The notes beneath the pieces were generated by a model, which saw only the letters and a program-made list of their open reading frames with translations, made no database searches and had not been told where the DNA came from. Positions 12,915 to 25,008 of a DNA stretch of 64,000 nucleotides are shown here, one piece after another; position 1 is the stretch's first letter, and every line of letters begins with the position of its first letter. Source of the stretch: Amphirosellinia nigrospora (Eukaryota; Ascomycota; Sordariomycetes; Xylariales; Xylariaceae); contig SCHM01000004.1 in the NCBI GenBank assembly GCA_004123355.1, positions 2,294,001 through 2,358,000 of the forward strand, in the 5' to 3' direction. The position numbers and the translations under genes were made by a program.

Positions 12915-13382
12915 ATGGATAGGGATCTGGAACTCGATGGTATCCCCGTGAGTGGCTACCTATGGAATGATGTCCGAAGGCCGCGGGAAGTCCTACAAGG
13001 CTTTCGCAGATTCAGAAAGGAAGCCGATCTGGATTACGAATTGATGACAACCAGTCCACAAGGCTGGAGTAAGACGAGTAAGTCAGATCTTATACGCCAC
13101 TTGGGTTACATAGACATGACTCTGACACTGAATCAGACTCTAGAGAAGCGAATTCCGAAAAAAAATTTTATTTTATTTTTATATACTTCGTATCACCGCC
13201 GATATAACCGAAAGGGGCCCGAAGCAGAACACCGTGAAACATACCGAATCCAGTCTCACACAGCCATGTCTCTAATAACTAAGACATGTACGTCACCTAT
13301 GTCTACCCTGAACCAGTTGATTACGTGTATGTGTACAGGGAAGATACGGATGTTACCAGGATCAGGTAGTGTAGTTCCCTAG
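12915..13382 (+). pseudogene. Decayed fragment, weak ADP-ribosyltransferase-like features
   Basis: An open frame of 155 codons that I do not recognise firmly. Its start, YLWNDVRRPREVL followed by a GF and then SPQGWSKT, faintly matches the R-x-D-x-R-x-P and later STS-like pattern of the heat-labile-enterotoxin-alpha type ADP-ribosyltransferases that are widespread in fungi. A plausible intron (GTAAGTCAG to ATCAG, about 13078-13137) falls inside the frame. Downstream of it the sequence runs into an A/T homopolymer block and then a second frame with VDYVYVYREDTD near 13310-13350. No signal peptide and no complete catalytic Glu motif are visible. I judge it a remnant; it could also be chance coding. 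Confidence 0.28.
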
Positions 13383-14469
13383 ATAGAACAACATCGATTG
13401 GCGCAGGGATTTGAATTAGCCAGGCTGTTTCAGTCATGCTTATTCTACGCAATGGGCTGGGGATCAGTAGGTGAGGGTGGGTAAGCATCTATGCAGAACT
13501 ACTCACGTGAACGCCACTGAGCCCTAGGGAATATTCGCACACCTAGACGGCATGGCTTGAGTAGGTGGCATCTACTGGCTTCATCGGCCAACGCAGTCAA
13601 GTAAGAGAGCACATTACGTAGCCATAACATCCCTCTCCGAAATCTCACCCCTGCCTGATTCATGGTTATTGAGGTAAAAAACTCGAGCCAAGGTAGGTAT
13701 ACTTGTCTGCCCTATACTGACATTTGTTAGCGTCCGTCTTGCAAGATCTGTTAACAGGGAACTCTGCATCGATGTTAATCCAACGTAGAAACCAGGAATA
13801 TCCTGGGGTCATAGTTACACTAGAATAGTCCCAGACAGTCAGTCATTCCTGGTCACGTTAGTCGCCACAGCATGACAAGACATTGCCGGGATCGCCGTTA
13901 CGGGCACAGCTATGCAGCCCAAAAGCCCGGGAATTACACCACCGAGCAATTGTGAATTAGGCTGATAACAGGTCACTGTTTGATAGCATTGACATTCACA
14001 GTATACGGTCGTGGAATAAGTCCCATGAAGTAGATCGCTCACTGAATATGTAAATTGGATATTGAGACCTTCCTACATGAGGTATCTAGATTGACTGAGC
14101 GTTTGAAATAGCTCTTGTACCCTTGCAAGTTACCACTTTGCCATATACTCAATTCGCCAGACAGGCTCTGTTGTAGACCTGTGCGTTAATAGTCGACAAC
14201 AAAGAGAAAATAAGCCTATGCTTAGGCTTGCCTGATTCCGGCATGAGCTGCTGGATCGTATAGTTATCCTCCGTTACGCCATCAAATACTCCCGATCGAA
14301 TACAAATCATGCTGAACCCGAACTCCAAATAGTCGCTCCTTATCTCATGTTTTCGAAATATGTGCGTCGACTCGTATAGCCGTTCAAATATGTACAACGA
14401 AATATCGTCAGATTGAGTCTAGCAACCAGAAAAATGATTCCATCTTCTGGCAACTGCGATGCATCCTGT
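13383..14469. other. Intergenic
   Basis: No gene supported. It includes the 3' region of the Ser-rich gene on the minus strand. Confidence 0.5.
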
Positions 14470-15366
14470 TTAAATCCACACCGGCTGCTGTGGTCGCGTA
14501 GGTTCCGGCGCCATGAAACTTGACAGCAAGTCATGAATTTCGGTCAAGTAATCTTCGGCGTTGAACTTAAAAAGGCCCTTGGCAATAAGTTGTTCTTCTT
14601 CATCATCGATGTTTTGCAACTTGTCTTTCACGCCTAGCTCTTCTGCTAGCTCTGAGACCTTCGCCAATTCCTGTCCAAAAGGATGTTGAGCCTCGGTAGC
14701 ATCGATAGATCGGCCAAAACGCGGTATAGGCGATGAGGGAATTGCTGAAGTTGGCGATGTGACTGGTATTGCCATGGGCGGCTTTTGGGAGCGAGAAGCC
14801 GACGACACAGAGGTAGCTGAAGTTGAAGTAGAAGATGATCGAGACATGCTGAAGCTAGCCTTAGTCGATACTGTCTTGCCTGATTGGTTAGAAAAGCGAG
14901 CATGCTTGTTCGCTAGGTTATCGAACGACGCCTTCTTAGTATGTGAAGGAGCTCGCTGGGGAATGCTCGGTGCGTCCCGAGCAGTCGGTGCTGGCTTCTG
15001 AGCGGGGGCAGTGAAGTAGCAAGACAAGTGATTCGGCTCCGGAGAACCGGACATTTGCTCCTCGGATGGGATCTCAGGGCTTGTAGGGGGCGAAGATATA
15101 GCCGTACTCGGGCTGTCCAAAGAAGATTCATCGTCGGACTTTGAAGAGCGAGTTTGTGGTGAAGCTGCTCGAGGATATAAATCTGGGGCGTTGTACGCAA
15201 GCATATTTGTTGTATGGGTTAGCTCCATTGGGCTCGAAATCTTGTGGCGGATGGAGCCTGAGTATCCATGGCCTTTGGAAGTTGTGTTGCTCCGGTGTGG
15301 CAAGATACCCATGTCTCCCGACGATTGCTTCCCACGCCGGGTTGTGAAGGCCCTTGCAAGCGACAT
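14470..15366 (-). CDS. Conserved Ser-rich fungal protein of unknown function
   Basis: Single uninterrupted exon of 298 residues. I chose the ATG at 15366 (MSLARAFTTRRGKQ) because the in-frame extension upstream has no ATG. The first 220 residues are disordered and rich in Ser, Pro and Thr (for example SRSSSTSTSATSVSSASRS). The C-terminal part is predicted helical and more constrained: AKVSELAEELGVKDKL, then DDEEEQLIAKGLFKFNAEDY and TEIHDLLSSFM. This tail resembles a C-terminal block I recall from hypothetical proteins of other Pezizomycotina, but no named domain is known to me. No signal peptide or membrane span. A long gene-free leader lies upstream. The function is unknown. Confidence 0.75.
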   Translation of the reverse strand: MSLARAFTTRRGKQSSGDMGILPHRSNTTSKGHGYSGSIRHKISSPMELTHTTNMLAYNAPDLYPRAASPQTRSSKSDDESSLDSPSTAISSPPTSPEIPSEEQMSGSPEPNHLSCYFTAPAQKPAPTARDAPSIPQRAPSHTKKASFDNLANKHARFSNQSGKTVSTKASFSMSRSSSTSTSATSVSSASRSQKPPMAIPVTSPTSAIPSSPIPRFGRSIDATEAQHPFGQELAKVSELAEELGVKDKLQNIDDEEEQLIAKGLFKFNAEDYLTEIHDLLSSFMAPEPTRPQQPVWI

Positions 15367-18300
15367 CTTGTGCTGTTTGGCTCGTTCCGGTCTGCGCAAA
15401 TCAATGTGGCTGCACGTCAACTAGACACGAGTTCGTGGCTGCAGTATAGATAGAGCTAGTGAGAAGTAATGGCCCGAATGAAAAGCCGGACTGGGATGGT
15501 GTTGGAAGATCGTCCAATTCGATATCGCGAATTAAGTTTCCAAGGACAGGCTTCCGCACGCTTTAGATATCTGATAACCCACCAAGGTCCTTTGGGGAAC
15601 GCTGTGAGGTGTTCCCAAGGGTGGTTGGGTAGGTGACTAGCAACTGTTTGACAGAAGATCAAGCTGGCTGGGATTGCTAGACAGTGATACCTTGTATCGC
15701 GGTGCGTGACTGCGTGGTCCGTCTGCGGCCTGAGTTTCCGTGGCGCACGCGGTTCACTCACGATGGATGCCCTAATTGGGAAGGTGGGTTGGCTAGTCTG
15801 GTGGTTTTGGCCGAGATAGTCTGGTGACCCTGCTAACTCCCCGGTTGCAGGTTAATAGCAACGTAGTACTGCACAACCTTGCTTGGATCAATCAAGACGA
15901 GGGTTCCAGTTGCGATGCGCTTTTGATTGTAGTGCGGTGTCCGGCGAGGTAATGGATGGAAATGCAACAATGAAGAGAGCTTGCTAGCAGGTAGTTGGAA
16001 CGTCTCTTTGTTAAAAAATCCAATGGGGAAAGGGTGATCAAAAGCTTAGACCTATTGGCCCGTGTCTTGGTGTAGCTATGATACCACGGTTTTTTTGTTC
16101 GTTTTTATTTGACTGTTGTGAGCCTGTGAAGGGTAGCTGTCGAAGCTATCCCGATATTGTCGAGGTGCAAGCACAGTTTGGATCCAGTCGTTCGCGTTAA
16201 TCCTGTCTTGAGTGCCTCGGCAAAGACAAGAACAGAAGGGTGAAACTTCCAGGTTTCTGAATGACGCTTCTGAATGGCGACAAAGGATGGTGAGAGAAGA
16301 AGAAGGTGACTCGTCCTCGGGTTCTGTATTCTAAAGGATGGATATGACCAGGAAACCCAGCGAGTTCGAATTTCGTAACCTGCGAAAGAAGAAAAAACTG
16401 CAGCGATGTAGTCAAGAATCGACTGATTCAGAACAATACGTCAAGGAGTGAATAAGAGAACGAGACGACAGGGAACGGGTCCCGATGGATGGGATGGAAA
16501 ACACTGGCAACTGAAAACGGAGAGTGAGGTGAAATGAAAACGCTTAGGCGTGAGGGACAGCGCGACAATAAGAAGCTTCCCCAGATGGCAAGGTCTTTGG
16601 CTACCCTTGGACAAGTACAGCACCCTTGGAGAAACAATCTCAATCTGCCGTGCTAAGTGTGCGCCGCTGTGCGTGTGTGGGTCGTGAAGAGACAGGGGGA
16701 GGGGAGGATTGAAAGAGGCAGGACTGGTGAGAGAAGGGCGCCAAGGAACGGGATCAGTGGACAATGTGTGGGCACATTATAACACCACCTGCCTGTGCTG
16801 TGGTCCAAGTGTACATGGTCCCAGACGATGGGGTCAAGGATACAAAGAAATGCCGACTTGGACCGAGAGATTCACGTGAAAAGATATTCATAGCATTTGT
16901 ATTTGTTACTTGTTACTTGTTACATGTTTGTTCCTCCTTTGACTCTGTCACTCCCTACACTATTTCTACAGTAACTGACATCGGAACAAACTGCCTACAC
17001 TATCAAATTTCAGGGGGCGCGTGGCTCAATAATCCACGCACCTCTCAATTAATCCATTGATAGGTCTTCCACTGCATGACAACGTCCCCTTTTTAGCAGT
17101 CTGGACAGCACACGCCATCCCTGTCGACAGGGGTTCGGAGGGACGGACGAATGACTCGGGCCAGGTGCTCCGCTGAATCAGGTGCTCTAGGCTGCTCTAG
17201 GCGGAATTCAATTGGCAATTGGCCTAACTTCCCGATCTGTTTAATGGATTTTGGTCACAAAAGTGGGCCAATACCACGAGGACATATTTGCGAATACCTC
17301 CCTGCGAATTGTCTTGCACCCAATCATTTACATTCTTGCCGCCTTCTTTGCTACATTATTGGCCCTTTAAACGCACTTGCCAGGAGGGCTATATTCTCAT
17401 ACCTTGAAAGTCGGCTATGGTTTACAATATTGCATTGCTAAAAGGGTTCAACCGATTCAACAAATGCACGTTTTAGTTTCCATAATGATCGATCGTAGGT
17501 ACTCAGGTGCTGGAGCTGGTTTAACCACTGCAAGTAATCCTGCAGCCAGAGTTCCGCTGCGGGCTACTGACGGACGGGACCTGCAGCTAGCATAATTTAT
17601 TACTGTACGTGGCCAACTAGAAAGGCTCCACGAATCGCCACCTCTTTACAGGGCGAACAATGCGACCAGCCAGCTGTGATTGTCGACAAATAAGCATCAA
17701 AGTAAGCAGCACAACTAGCTTGGCCTGACCTCTCACAATGTGAATGCCAACAAAATACGTTACACTACATCCATGATGTAGAACTATGGTTCTTTGTCTC
17801 GCTCAATCTATACTAAGTTAATTCATGCAAAGCGCGGACGAACTCCCTCAACTTCCATAAATAAGTTACATACCTGAATAGGAATAGCTTAGTTCATCCC
17901 TCGAGCCGCGTGAAACACACAAGGATGGGCAAAGTCCACGAGGCGAGCCAAAGGAAGAGAATGATTGGCCATTAGTTTCACGCTTCGATTGGCTACAGAT
18001 TCTCTAGTGTTTCAAGTTTTACCCTTCCCGTACCTCCGCTCCGGCCAGTCAGGAGACGGAGTTTATCCATCGGCGCCTATTATGGCTACCTACATATACT
18101 GTCTATTCGGCTGGCTGGTATTCGACCATTTTTGCTATTGCGCGCGCGCAAACATCCTACTCAGCCTCATCAGAAGCGACGTTGGTTTGTGCGCAGTATT
18201 GTCTACTGTGGCGGATGAGACAACTCGGCTACGACTGCAGCGCCGACCAAACATAACAAAGCAGGCGTGTGCATCACTCCGTGACTATGGAGTGGCCACA

Positions 18301-18906
18301 TGGCATCATGAACATTGTGTCTTCATGCTTGTGCCTTGTTCCTACGACCCACCAACAGGATAATTCATTGTCATGAACAACAATCTTCATGGTCTCTTCG
18401 ATGGCTACTCTTCCTATTGAACAGCTGTTAAAAATCCCTGCGCCTACCTAGCCGACGCATGAAGTTTCATGTTCCACTCTTAAAATCTTGTTTTCTCGCC
18501 ATATTGGGAGTCACCAAATCCTCCGCTGTTATATTTAAGTTCTTGCCAACAATATCCAGTATGAAACACTGATGGCGGTAGACTCAGCCATAACACATCC
18601 GCAACAGCAAAATCATAACAATGATCGTTTTGCGCCAACATGGCATCACGTTCAAACGCCGTAAACATGTGACAGATTCCTAACATTACCACTCTCTACC
18701 CGGCTCTTGCCAGATCGATCTTCTTACATAGGAATTATCCAGGTAAGCTCTGGATTTGGCCTAGATTTAAACCATCTGCAGATGTTCGTCTGATAACCTC
18801 ATGTAAAAACCTGGGTAGGGATCAAACGACAAATGGGATCTAATACGTCGATCGAGCAACCTATATTCAGCCTCAACTCTTACCCGGTCGGAGCTGACTG
18901 ATACCT
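15367..18906. other. Long intergenic stretch
   Basis: About 3.5 kb. The first 1.4 kb lies upstream of the Ser-rich gene and has pyrimidine-rich runs on its sense strand (around 16440-16700), as in fungal 5' leaders. Open frames at 16764-17060, 17151-17441 and 17965-18363 show no family resemblance, no splice structure and no codon bias. Nothing else supported. Confidence 0.5.
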
Positions 18907-20609
18907 CTAATCTTCATCCATGGAATCTCCACTATCTTCCTCATCGTCCTCATCCTCGTCGCCACTTTCGTCGTCTTCCGAACTTTCGTCGTTTGCAACA
19001 CCAACCAACCGCTCCTCGACATTATCCGTGGGCTTGGCCGCAATTTTGTGAGCGAAAGCTTGGCGGACTGCTGCATTGGTGCTTGTGTCCCAAACATGTA
19101 ATGTACCCTTACTACCAGCCACCGCGAGACGGAAGGCCACTTCAGGATCTGGGGCAAAGTTGGTGGAGAATATCCTACCAATGTCCAAGTTACGTGACAC
19201 CACCATCGCAGGTCCCGAGGGTTGTATGTTCCAAAGCTTGACAGTCTTATCGGTCGAGCCCGTAGCGATGAAACCCGGCACATGAGCATTGATATCGAAT
19301 GAAGAAAGCGATTCATCGTGTGCCTGGAGTGTCCACACTGGCTTGCTAGCGGACGGACTGGACGGAATGTTGCGAATATCGAAATAATGTATTATTCCGT
19401 TTTCCGTAGAGACGTAGAAGAAGTTGGAGTCGTGAGGATCCCACTTGATATTCTCAACGTCGCTCTCAACGCCCATCTTGGCGTCTTCGCATCCGGGGCC
19501 CGCATATCGGCAGCGACTACGGTTCGGTCGTAGCTCCCGCTTAAAAGCACCGTGGACTCAACCGCATGCCATGCTAGTGAGCATACCTTATCGGTATGGT
19601 ATGAATATGATTTAGCGCATTTCGCCGTGTTTAGATCCCAGAGCTTGACCGTCTTGTCGGCTGACGCAGAGGCTAGGAGGTTTCTGTGCTTCCGGTTGGC
19701 AGCTAGTGATAGAACTGCATCAACGTGGTACTCATCATTGGCCTTCTTTGACTTCTTTTTCTTTTTCTTCTTCTCTTGCTCCTGTATATTTCCCCCCTGG
19801 CCTAAAATGGCATTGGGGTATAGGCAATCCACAGTATCTAAATCCCAAACCTCGATGTCGGGATCCATAGTACCTATCGCGACGAAGTTGGCCGTTGCGT
19901 CCTTCTCCACCCCGACCTTATTTACCGGATAATCTAGCCATTCGAGACACAGCGGTATGGCAGGCAGCATGATGTCGTGGTGTACGTAGAGATTGTCGGC
20001 CTCATCCTCATAGACATAGACCTCAAGGTGTGCAAGCTCGTCTTCAACCTTGGCGGTGAGCAGCATATTATCCGTCGCTAGAATTTGTAGCTCTTCGCGA
20101 TCCTGTTCTTCCTGGTCTTGTTCATCGGGTATCGTGATGTAAGGGTCTTCTTTGTTTGACTGGTAGTATGCTAAAGATTTTATGTTGCCGAACATGTCCA
20201 TGCGCTGGCCGTGGACATCATCCTCTTCGTCGTCGTAGTGTTCGAGGTCATACTCTTTGAGGTCCGGGTCATTTATGTCAACGCTGTAAACCAGTCAGTA
20301 TCGCAAAGGCAGTAAAAGACCGTGCAGACGAGCATACTCTTCCATCTTGCTTTCCTTGGCTGAGATGCTGTCCTTTTCTTTGCTAACGGTAGCATTGCCA
20401 CCTGTCGGTTCATCGTCGTTGTCGTTATCGTCATCGCTACCTTGGCCTGCTTGCGCTTCCTCCAAGTCCTCGTTGGCATCGTCCAATTGTAATTTGGCTA
20501 ACTCTGCGATGCGCTCAAACTCGGCTTCATCGAAGTTATATCTCGAAGGGAAAGGCGCCGCAAATCCGCGCGGTACCCAAGCGGTTGTAGTTATCATAGA
20601 TTCGGCCAT
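18907..20609 (-). CDS. PWP1: PWP1, WD40 ribosome-biogenesis protein
   Basis: Nucleolar WD40 protein required for 60S ribosomal subunit assembly in yeast. ATG at 20609 (MAESMITTTAWVPRG, the family N-terminus). A short intron near 20290-20335 joins KMED to VDINDPDLKEYDLEHYDD. Following landmarks: MFGNIKSLAYYQSNKEDPYI, DIMLPAIPLCLEWLDYP, FVAIGTMDPDIEVWDLD, a Lys-rich insert near 19760, LLASASADKTVKLWDLN, LLSGSYDRTV, YVSTENGIIHYFDIRN, FIATGSTDKTVKLWN, and a very acidic C-terminal tail ending DSMDED. One frameshift at the G run 19472-19474 splits the WGVESDVENIKWDPHD motif; one extra G repairs it. It is divergent from PRP16 with 322 bp between start codons. Confidence 0.93.
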
Positions 20610-20931
20610 ATTTAAATTTTGAGGCGTCTGTTGTCGGTAGTTACCAAACCTCTGCTAGCTGTCGAAGCTGCGCTGATTCCACCACCCCTCCAACTTTTTT
20701 TCTAAAGCTTGGAGAGTTTCCCAAAATTTAGCGGGGCGCTCTTTATCGATTACTACCGTATCTATAAACGCACTAAGTAAGCTAGGTAGGTGTACTGTAG
20801 TCCCACCCCCAAAGCTACCTAGGTACCCCCTGAGGTTTCCTGGACCAAAGAATGCAAAATAAATAAGCCTGGGTGCTGACATATTGTCACCATTCAAAGT
20901 CCGGGTTCGAAGAGGCCTGTAATTGCTTAAG
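20610..20931. promoter_or_regulatory. Shared divergent promoter of PWP1 and PRP16
   Basis: Only 322 bp separate the two ATGs, so both promoters and 5' leaders must overlap or abut. Runs such as CTAGGTAGGT (near 20784) and CTACCTAGGTACC (near 20816) sit in the middle. No TATA box is evident, which fits housekeeping genes. Inference by position. Confidence 0.5.
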
Positions 20932-23917
20932 ATGGATCGCGAAGACGCAAACTTCAGTCCCAAACGACGGAAATTGGATTTTAATCCCTTGCGCTCCGAT
21001 GACCGGTATTCTTCTCTCCCCTCGCGAAGCAACAACGCGTCACGTTCGCACAGTCGAGCCGTCAATACCGCTGGTTCGCGTGCTCCTACGCCTAGAGGCC
21101 AATCCAGTTATGCAGCGACCCCAGACAAACCGAATTCGACGGACCCGAGCCGCTTGTCAGCCATGAGGATCAACTCGCCCTGGATCGCGATTGGTATGGC
21201 GGTGACGAGACAGGCGGGCACACCTTCGGCGACGATTCACATAACCCTTTCGGCTCGTATGACACATCGTGGGTTGAGCAGCAGCAGCGAGAGGCTCAGA
21301 TGGTTGAGAAGAAGGCAGGCAGGCACATGAATGCACGCCAGCTGCAGAGACAGAAGGACAACGATGCCTGGGAGACAAATCGCATGCTTACCTCGGGTGT
21401 TGCGCAACGGCGCGACCTAGGGGATGACTTCGACGACGACAATGAAGCCACGCGTGTCCATCTGCTCGTGCATGACCTAAAACCTCCGTTTCTGGACGGT
21501 CGGACCGTTTTTACTAAACAGTTGGAGCCCGTTCCTGCCATTCGGGATTATCAGAGCGACATGGCCGTGTTCAGCCGGAAGGGTAGCCGTGTTGTAAAAG
21601 AGCGGAGACAGCAAAGGGAACGCCAAAAGCAAGCGCAAGATGCCACAAACATGGCCGGTACTACGCTTGGGAATCTAATGGGCGTAAAGGAGGACGAGGG
21701 CGACAGCGCTTTACCCATCGCTACAGAAGATGACCAGGCCAAATCCGGGAACAACAAATTTAGCGAAGTGATGAAGAAGAACGATGGTGCGAGCAACTTC
21801 AGTCAAAGCAAAACTCTGAAGGAACAAAGAGAGTTTCTTCCTGCGTTTGCAGTTCGCGAAGACTTGTTAAGAGTCATCAGGGATAATCAGGTGGTCATAG
21901 TGGTGGGTGAAACAGGCTCTGGAAAGACGACTCAACTTACACAATTCTTATACGAGGACGGGTACGGAAAGCAGGGGATGATAGGGTGCACACAGCCTCG
22001 CCGAGTTGCGGCAATGAGCGTTGCTAAGCGTGTGGCAGAAGAGATGGAAGTGAAACTGGGCAGTACTGTTGGATACGCCATCCGATTGAGGATTGCACAA
22101 GCAAGGAGACGGTTATCAAGTATATGACAGATGGTGTTCTGCTCCGAGAATCACTCAACGAGAGAGATTTAGATCGATATTCATGTGTCATCATGGATGA
22201 GGCACATGAACGTGCCCTCAATACAGACGTCCTTCTGGGGCTGTTCAACAAGATCCTACAACGTCGGAGAGACCTTAAACTTATTGTTACATCAGCCACG
22301 ATGAATTCGAAGAGATTCTCTGATTTCTTCGGCGGCGCACCGGAATTCACAATACCGGGAAGGACTTTTCCCGTCGATATCATGTTTCACCGGTCTCCAG
22401 TTGAGGATTATGTTGATCAGGCAGTCCAACAAGTTCTTTCAATACATGTTTCTATGGGCGCCGGAGACATTCTAGTATTCATGACCGGACAGGAAGACAT
22501 CGAGTGCACCTGCGAGCTGGTGCGCGAGCGTTTAGATGCCCTGAACGACCCGCCAGAGCTTAGCATTCTACCTATCTACAGTCAGATGCCTGCAGATTTG
22601 CAAGCTAAAATCTTTGACCGAGCGCCACCTGGGGTGCGCAAATGCATCGTGGCGACCAACATTGCGGAAACAAGCTTGACTGTGGATGGTATCATGTATG
22701 TTGTTGATGCCGGGTACTCAAAGATGAAAGTTTATAACCCGCGGATGGGACACTCTTCAAATCACGCCCATATCGCAGGCTAATGCCGGGCAAAGAGCTG
22801 GTCGAGCCGGCAGAACAGGACCAGGGAGAGCGTTCCGACTCTTCACCGAAAAAGCATTTAAAGACGAACTGTATATACAAACGATCCCTGAGATTCAACG
22901 AACTAATCTCAGCAACACGGTTTTACTCCTGAAATCATTGGGCGTCCGTGACTTGCTTGACTTCGACTTCATGGACCCACCCCCGCAAGACACTATTACC
23001 ACGTCTATGTTCGACTTGTGGGCGCTAGGGGCTCTAGACAATCTAGGAGAATTGACGGATTTAGGTGCCAAAATGAATGCGTTCCCCATGGATCCTTCTT
23101 TAGCAAAACTGTTGATTATGTCTGAGGAGTATGGGTGTAGCGAAGAGATGGTGACAATTGTCTCGATGTTGTCTGTCCCGAATGTATTCTACCGACCGAA
23201 AGAGCGACAAGAAGAGTCGGATGCAGCGCGCGAAAAGTTCTTCGTCCCGAATCTGATCATCTCACTTACTTGCACGTCTATTCGCAATGGAAGTCAAATG
23301 GACATTCAGATGGATGGTGTACCCGCCATTTCCTACACCCGAAGTCTTTACGTAGAGCAAAAGAGATCAGAGACCAATTGCTCGACATTATGAAGATGCA
23401 GAAGATGGAAATGATCAGCTGTGGTACAGACTGGGACATCATTCGCAAGTGTATCTGCTCTGGGTATTACCATCAGGCGGCTAAGGTGAAAGGTATCGGG
23501 GAGTATGTCAACCTACGCACTTCAGTCACGGTCCAACTTCATCCTACTAGTGCACTTTACGGTTTAGGATTCCTTCCGGACTATGTGGTATATCACGAGC
23601 TGATCCTCACATCGAAAGAGTACATGTCAACGGTGACCTCGGTAGATCCACACTGGCTCGCTGAGCTGGGTGGCGTATTTTACTCGGTGAAAGAGAAGGG
23701 TTATTCGGCCCGGGAGAAACGCGTCACGGAGACGGAGTTTAACCGAAAAATAGAGATCGAGGCGAAAATGGCGGAAGACAAGAAGCGACAAGAAGAGCAA
23801 CAGAGAATCGAAGAGGAAAAAAAGGTGAAGAAGCCGGTTGTAGATAAGACGAAGAAGATCATTACATCAGGGGCTGTCAAAAAGCCGGTGTTGAAGAGAA
23901 GGGGCCGAGGCGTTTGA
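20932..23917 (+). CDS. PRP16: PRP16/DHX38, DEAH-box pre-mRNA splicing helicase
   Basis: Spliceosomal ATPase that drives remodelling after the first catalytic step. ATG at 20932, TGA at 23915-23917; no introns are needed. The N-terminus is disordered ([14 protein letters not shown]). Helicase motifs in order: [10 protein letters not shown] (I), [10 protein letters not shown] (Ia), TDGVLLRE (Ib), [11 protein letters not shown] (II), SATM (III), [11 protein letters not shown] (IV), [14 protein letters not shown] (V) and [12 protein letters not shown] (VI). The C-terminal helicase-associated and OB domains contain [34 protein letters not shown] and [13 protein letters not shown], then the DHX38-like tail [15 protein letters not shown]. 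Frame breaks at about 21151 (C), 22086 (T), 22743-22750 (5 nt short in NPR(I/M)GMD) and 23249 (G). An essential gene this conserved is unlikely to be a pseudogene. Confidence 0.95.
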
Positions 23918-24029
23918 GCCGTGATTAGGTCACATTTTGAATACAATTGTTACAATCGTATGGATGGAACTTCAACCGCAAACTCCCGAATCAAGTCGCT
24001 CATAAGCTGCAGATGGCGGTTGTTTTCTG
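23918..24029. other. Convergent 3' spacer
   Basis: The 112 bp between the PRP16 and acylphosphatase stop codons must contain both polyadenylation regions, so transcripts may overlap. No further structure seen. Confidence 0.4.
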
Positions 24030-24475
24030 CTAGCGGCGTACCTCAAAATGAGACTCATCGTCTACCAACTCACGATCTTCCTTGTCCAACTTGACGACGC
24101 GAGCGTGCCGTGGTCCCTGGTCAATGGCCTTGAGAAATTGCTTGATCGCATCGGTGTTACCCTGAGCCTCGCCCTCGACCTCAACCGTCGGATTAGCTAC
24201 CGAGTTAAAACAATTTGAATATACCGGTGAAGTTTACCTTCTCGTTATCGGTGTTGCGACACCATCCCGTTACGCTTAACTTGGTAGCCTCTCTCTGGGT
24301 GAAGTTGCGAAAGTTGACGCCTGGCCTGACGTCAGTTTGGCCACACGGTACCCGTAGATGGAATGTGGTAGTGCCTGACCCTGGACTTGGCCGTGGACAA
24401 GGAAGTAGATCTGGATGATTAATTAGACGATTGCAAATACTACTATGATATCTGCTCACTTACTCTCTGCGACAT
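24030..24475 (-). CDS. Acylphosphatase
   Basis: Small cytosolic enzyme hydrolysing acyl phosphates. Exon 1 is only ATG-TCG-CAG-AGA (24475 down), then an intron, then IYFLVHGQVQG, a second intron, then VNFRNFTQREATKLSVTGWCRNTDNEK, a third intron, then VEVEGEAQGNTDAIKQFL and IDQGPRHARVVKLDKED, ending FEVRR with TAG at 24030-24032. The two family signatures, G-x-VQGV-x-FR and GWCRNT, carry the catalytic Arg and Asn. Length is about 100 residues, normal for the family. The third splice junction (after NEK) is out of frame by one base, so one more consensus deficit or a different acceptor is likely. It is convergent with PRP16 and divergent from the Tls1-like gene. Confidence 0.85.
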
Positions 24476-25008
24476 TTTATATAGGCTCTTCTATTTTAAA
24501 AGTGACAAGTGATAATGTTTGATGAGGTTGATGGCACGTTAAGATAAGACGCTTGGGCAAGCTAGTGAGGCGCTATCAGGGACAAAGCATGTACCTACTC
24601 CGTACGCGTGTAACAGAGCACATGCAAGTCTAATTATCGCTCTTGCTTATCTAACATACATACATGTACTGTAACACAAAACTCACATACATGCTTACCT
24701 AAAGATATTGGTGAAACATGTGACAGCTGTTAGTCAACTAGAAAAGTTAAGTTGATAGATGCCTAGATAGAGACGACTAAATTGCAAAGGTGATTGGATC
24801 CGGAATCAACAAACCTTCCAAAGTTGGCAGTGGATGGCTGGTAACGGCAGAGTGGATACTCCCGTCGACGTAATCCTACCTAGGTAATATTAGACTAGAC
24901 TACCCGTCACTCCCGCTTCTTGCTTGCATTTTGTTTCAATTACTCTCTCTCTTCCCTGCTACCACCTACCACTTCACAACAACACAATAACAGTGATTCT
25001 CCGACGCG
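24476..25008. promoter_or_regulatory. Divergent spacer, acylphosphatase and Tls1-like gene
   Basis: 533 bp between start codons. A CT-rich tract (about 24935-24975) precedes the 25009 ATG, a common feature of fungal core promoters and leaders. A CCTACCTAGGTAAT palindromic motif lies near 24875. No firm factor site. Confidence 0.4.

Noticed and set aside
17965-18363. 132-codon plus-strand open frame
   Set aside because: No family resemblance, splice structure or coding bias.
19762-19785. Poly-Lys frameshift-prone run in PWP1
   Set aside because: The frame is continuous through KKKKKKKSKK on both sides, so this run is not one of the breaks.
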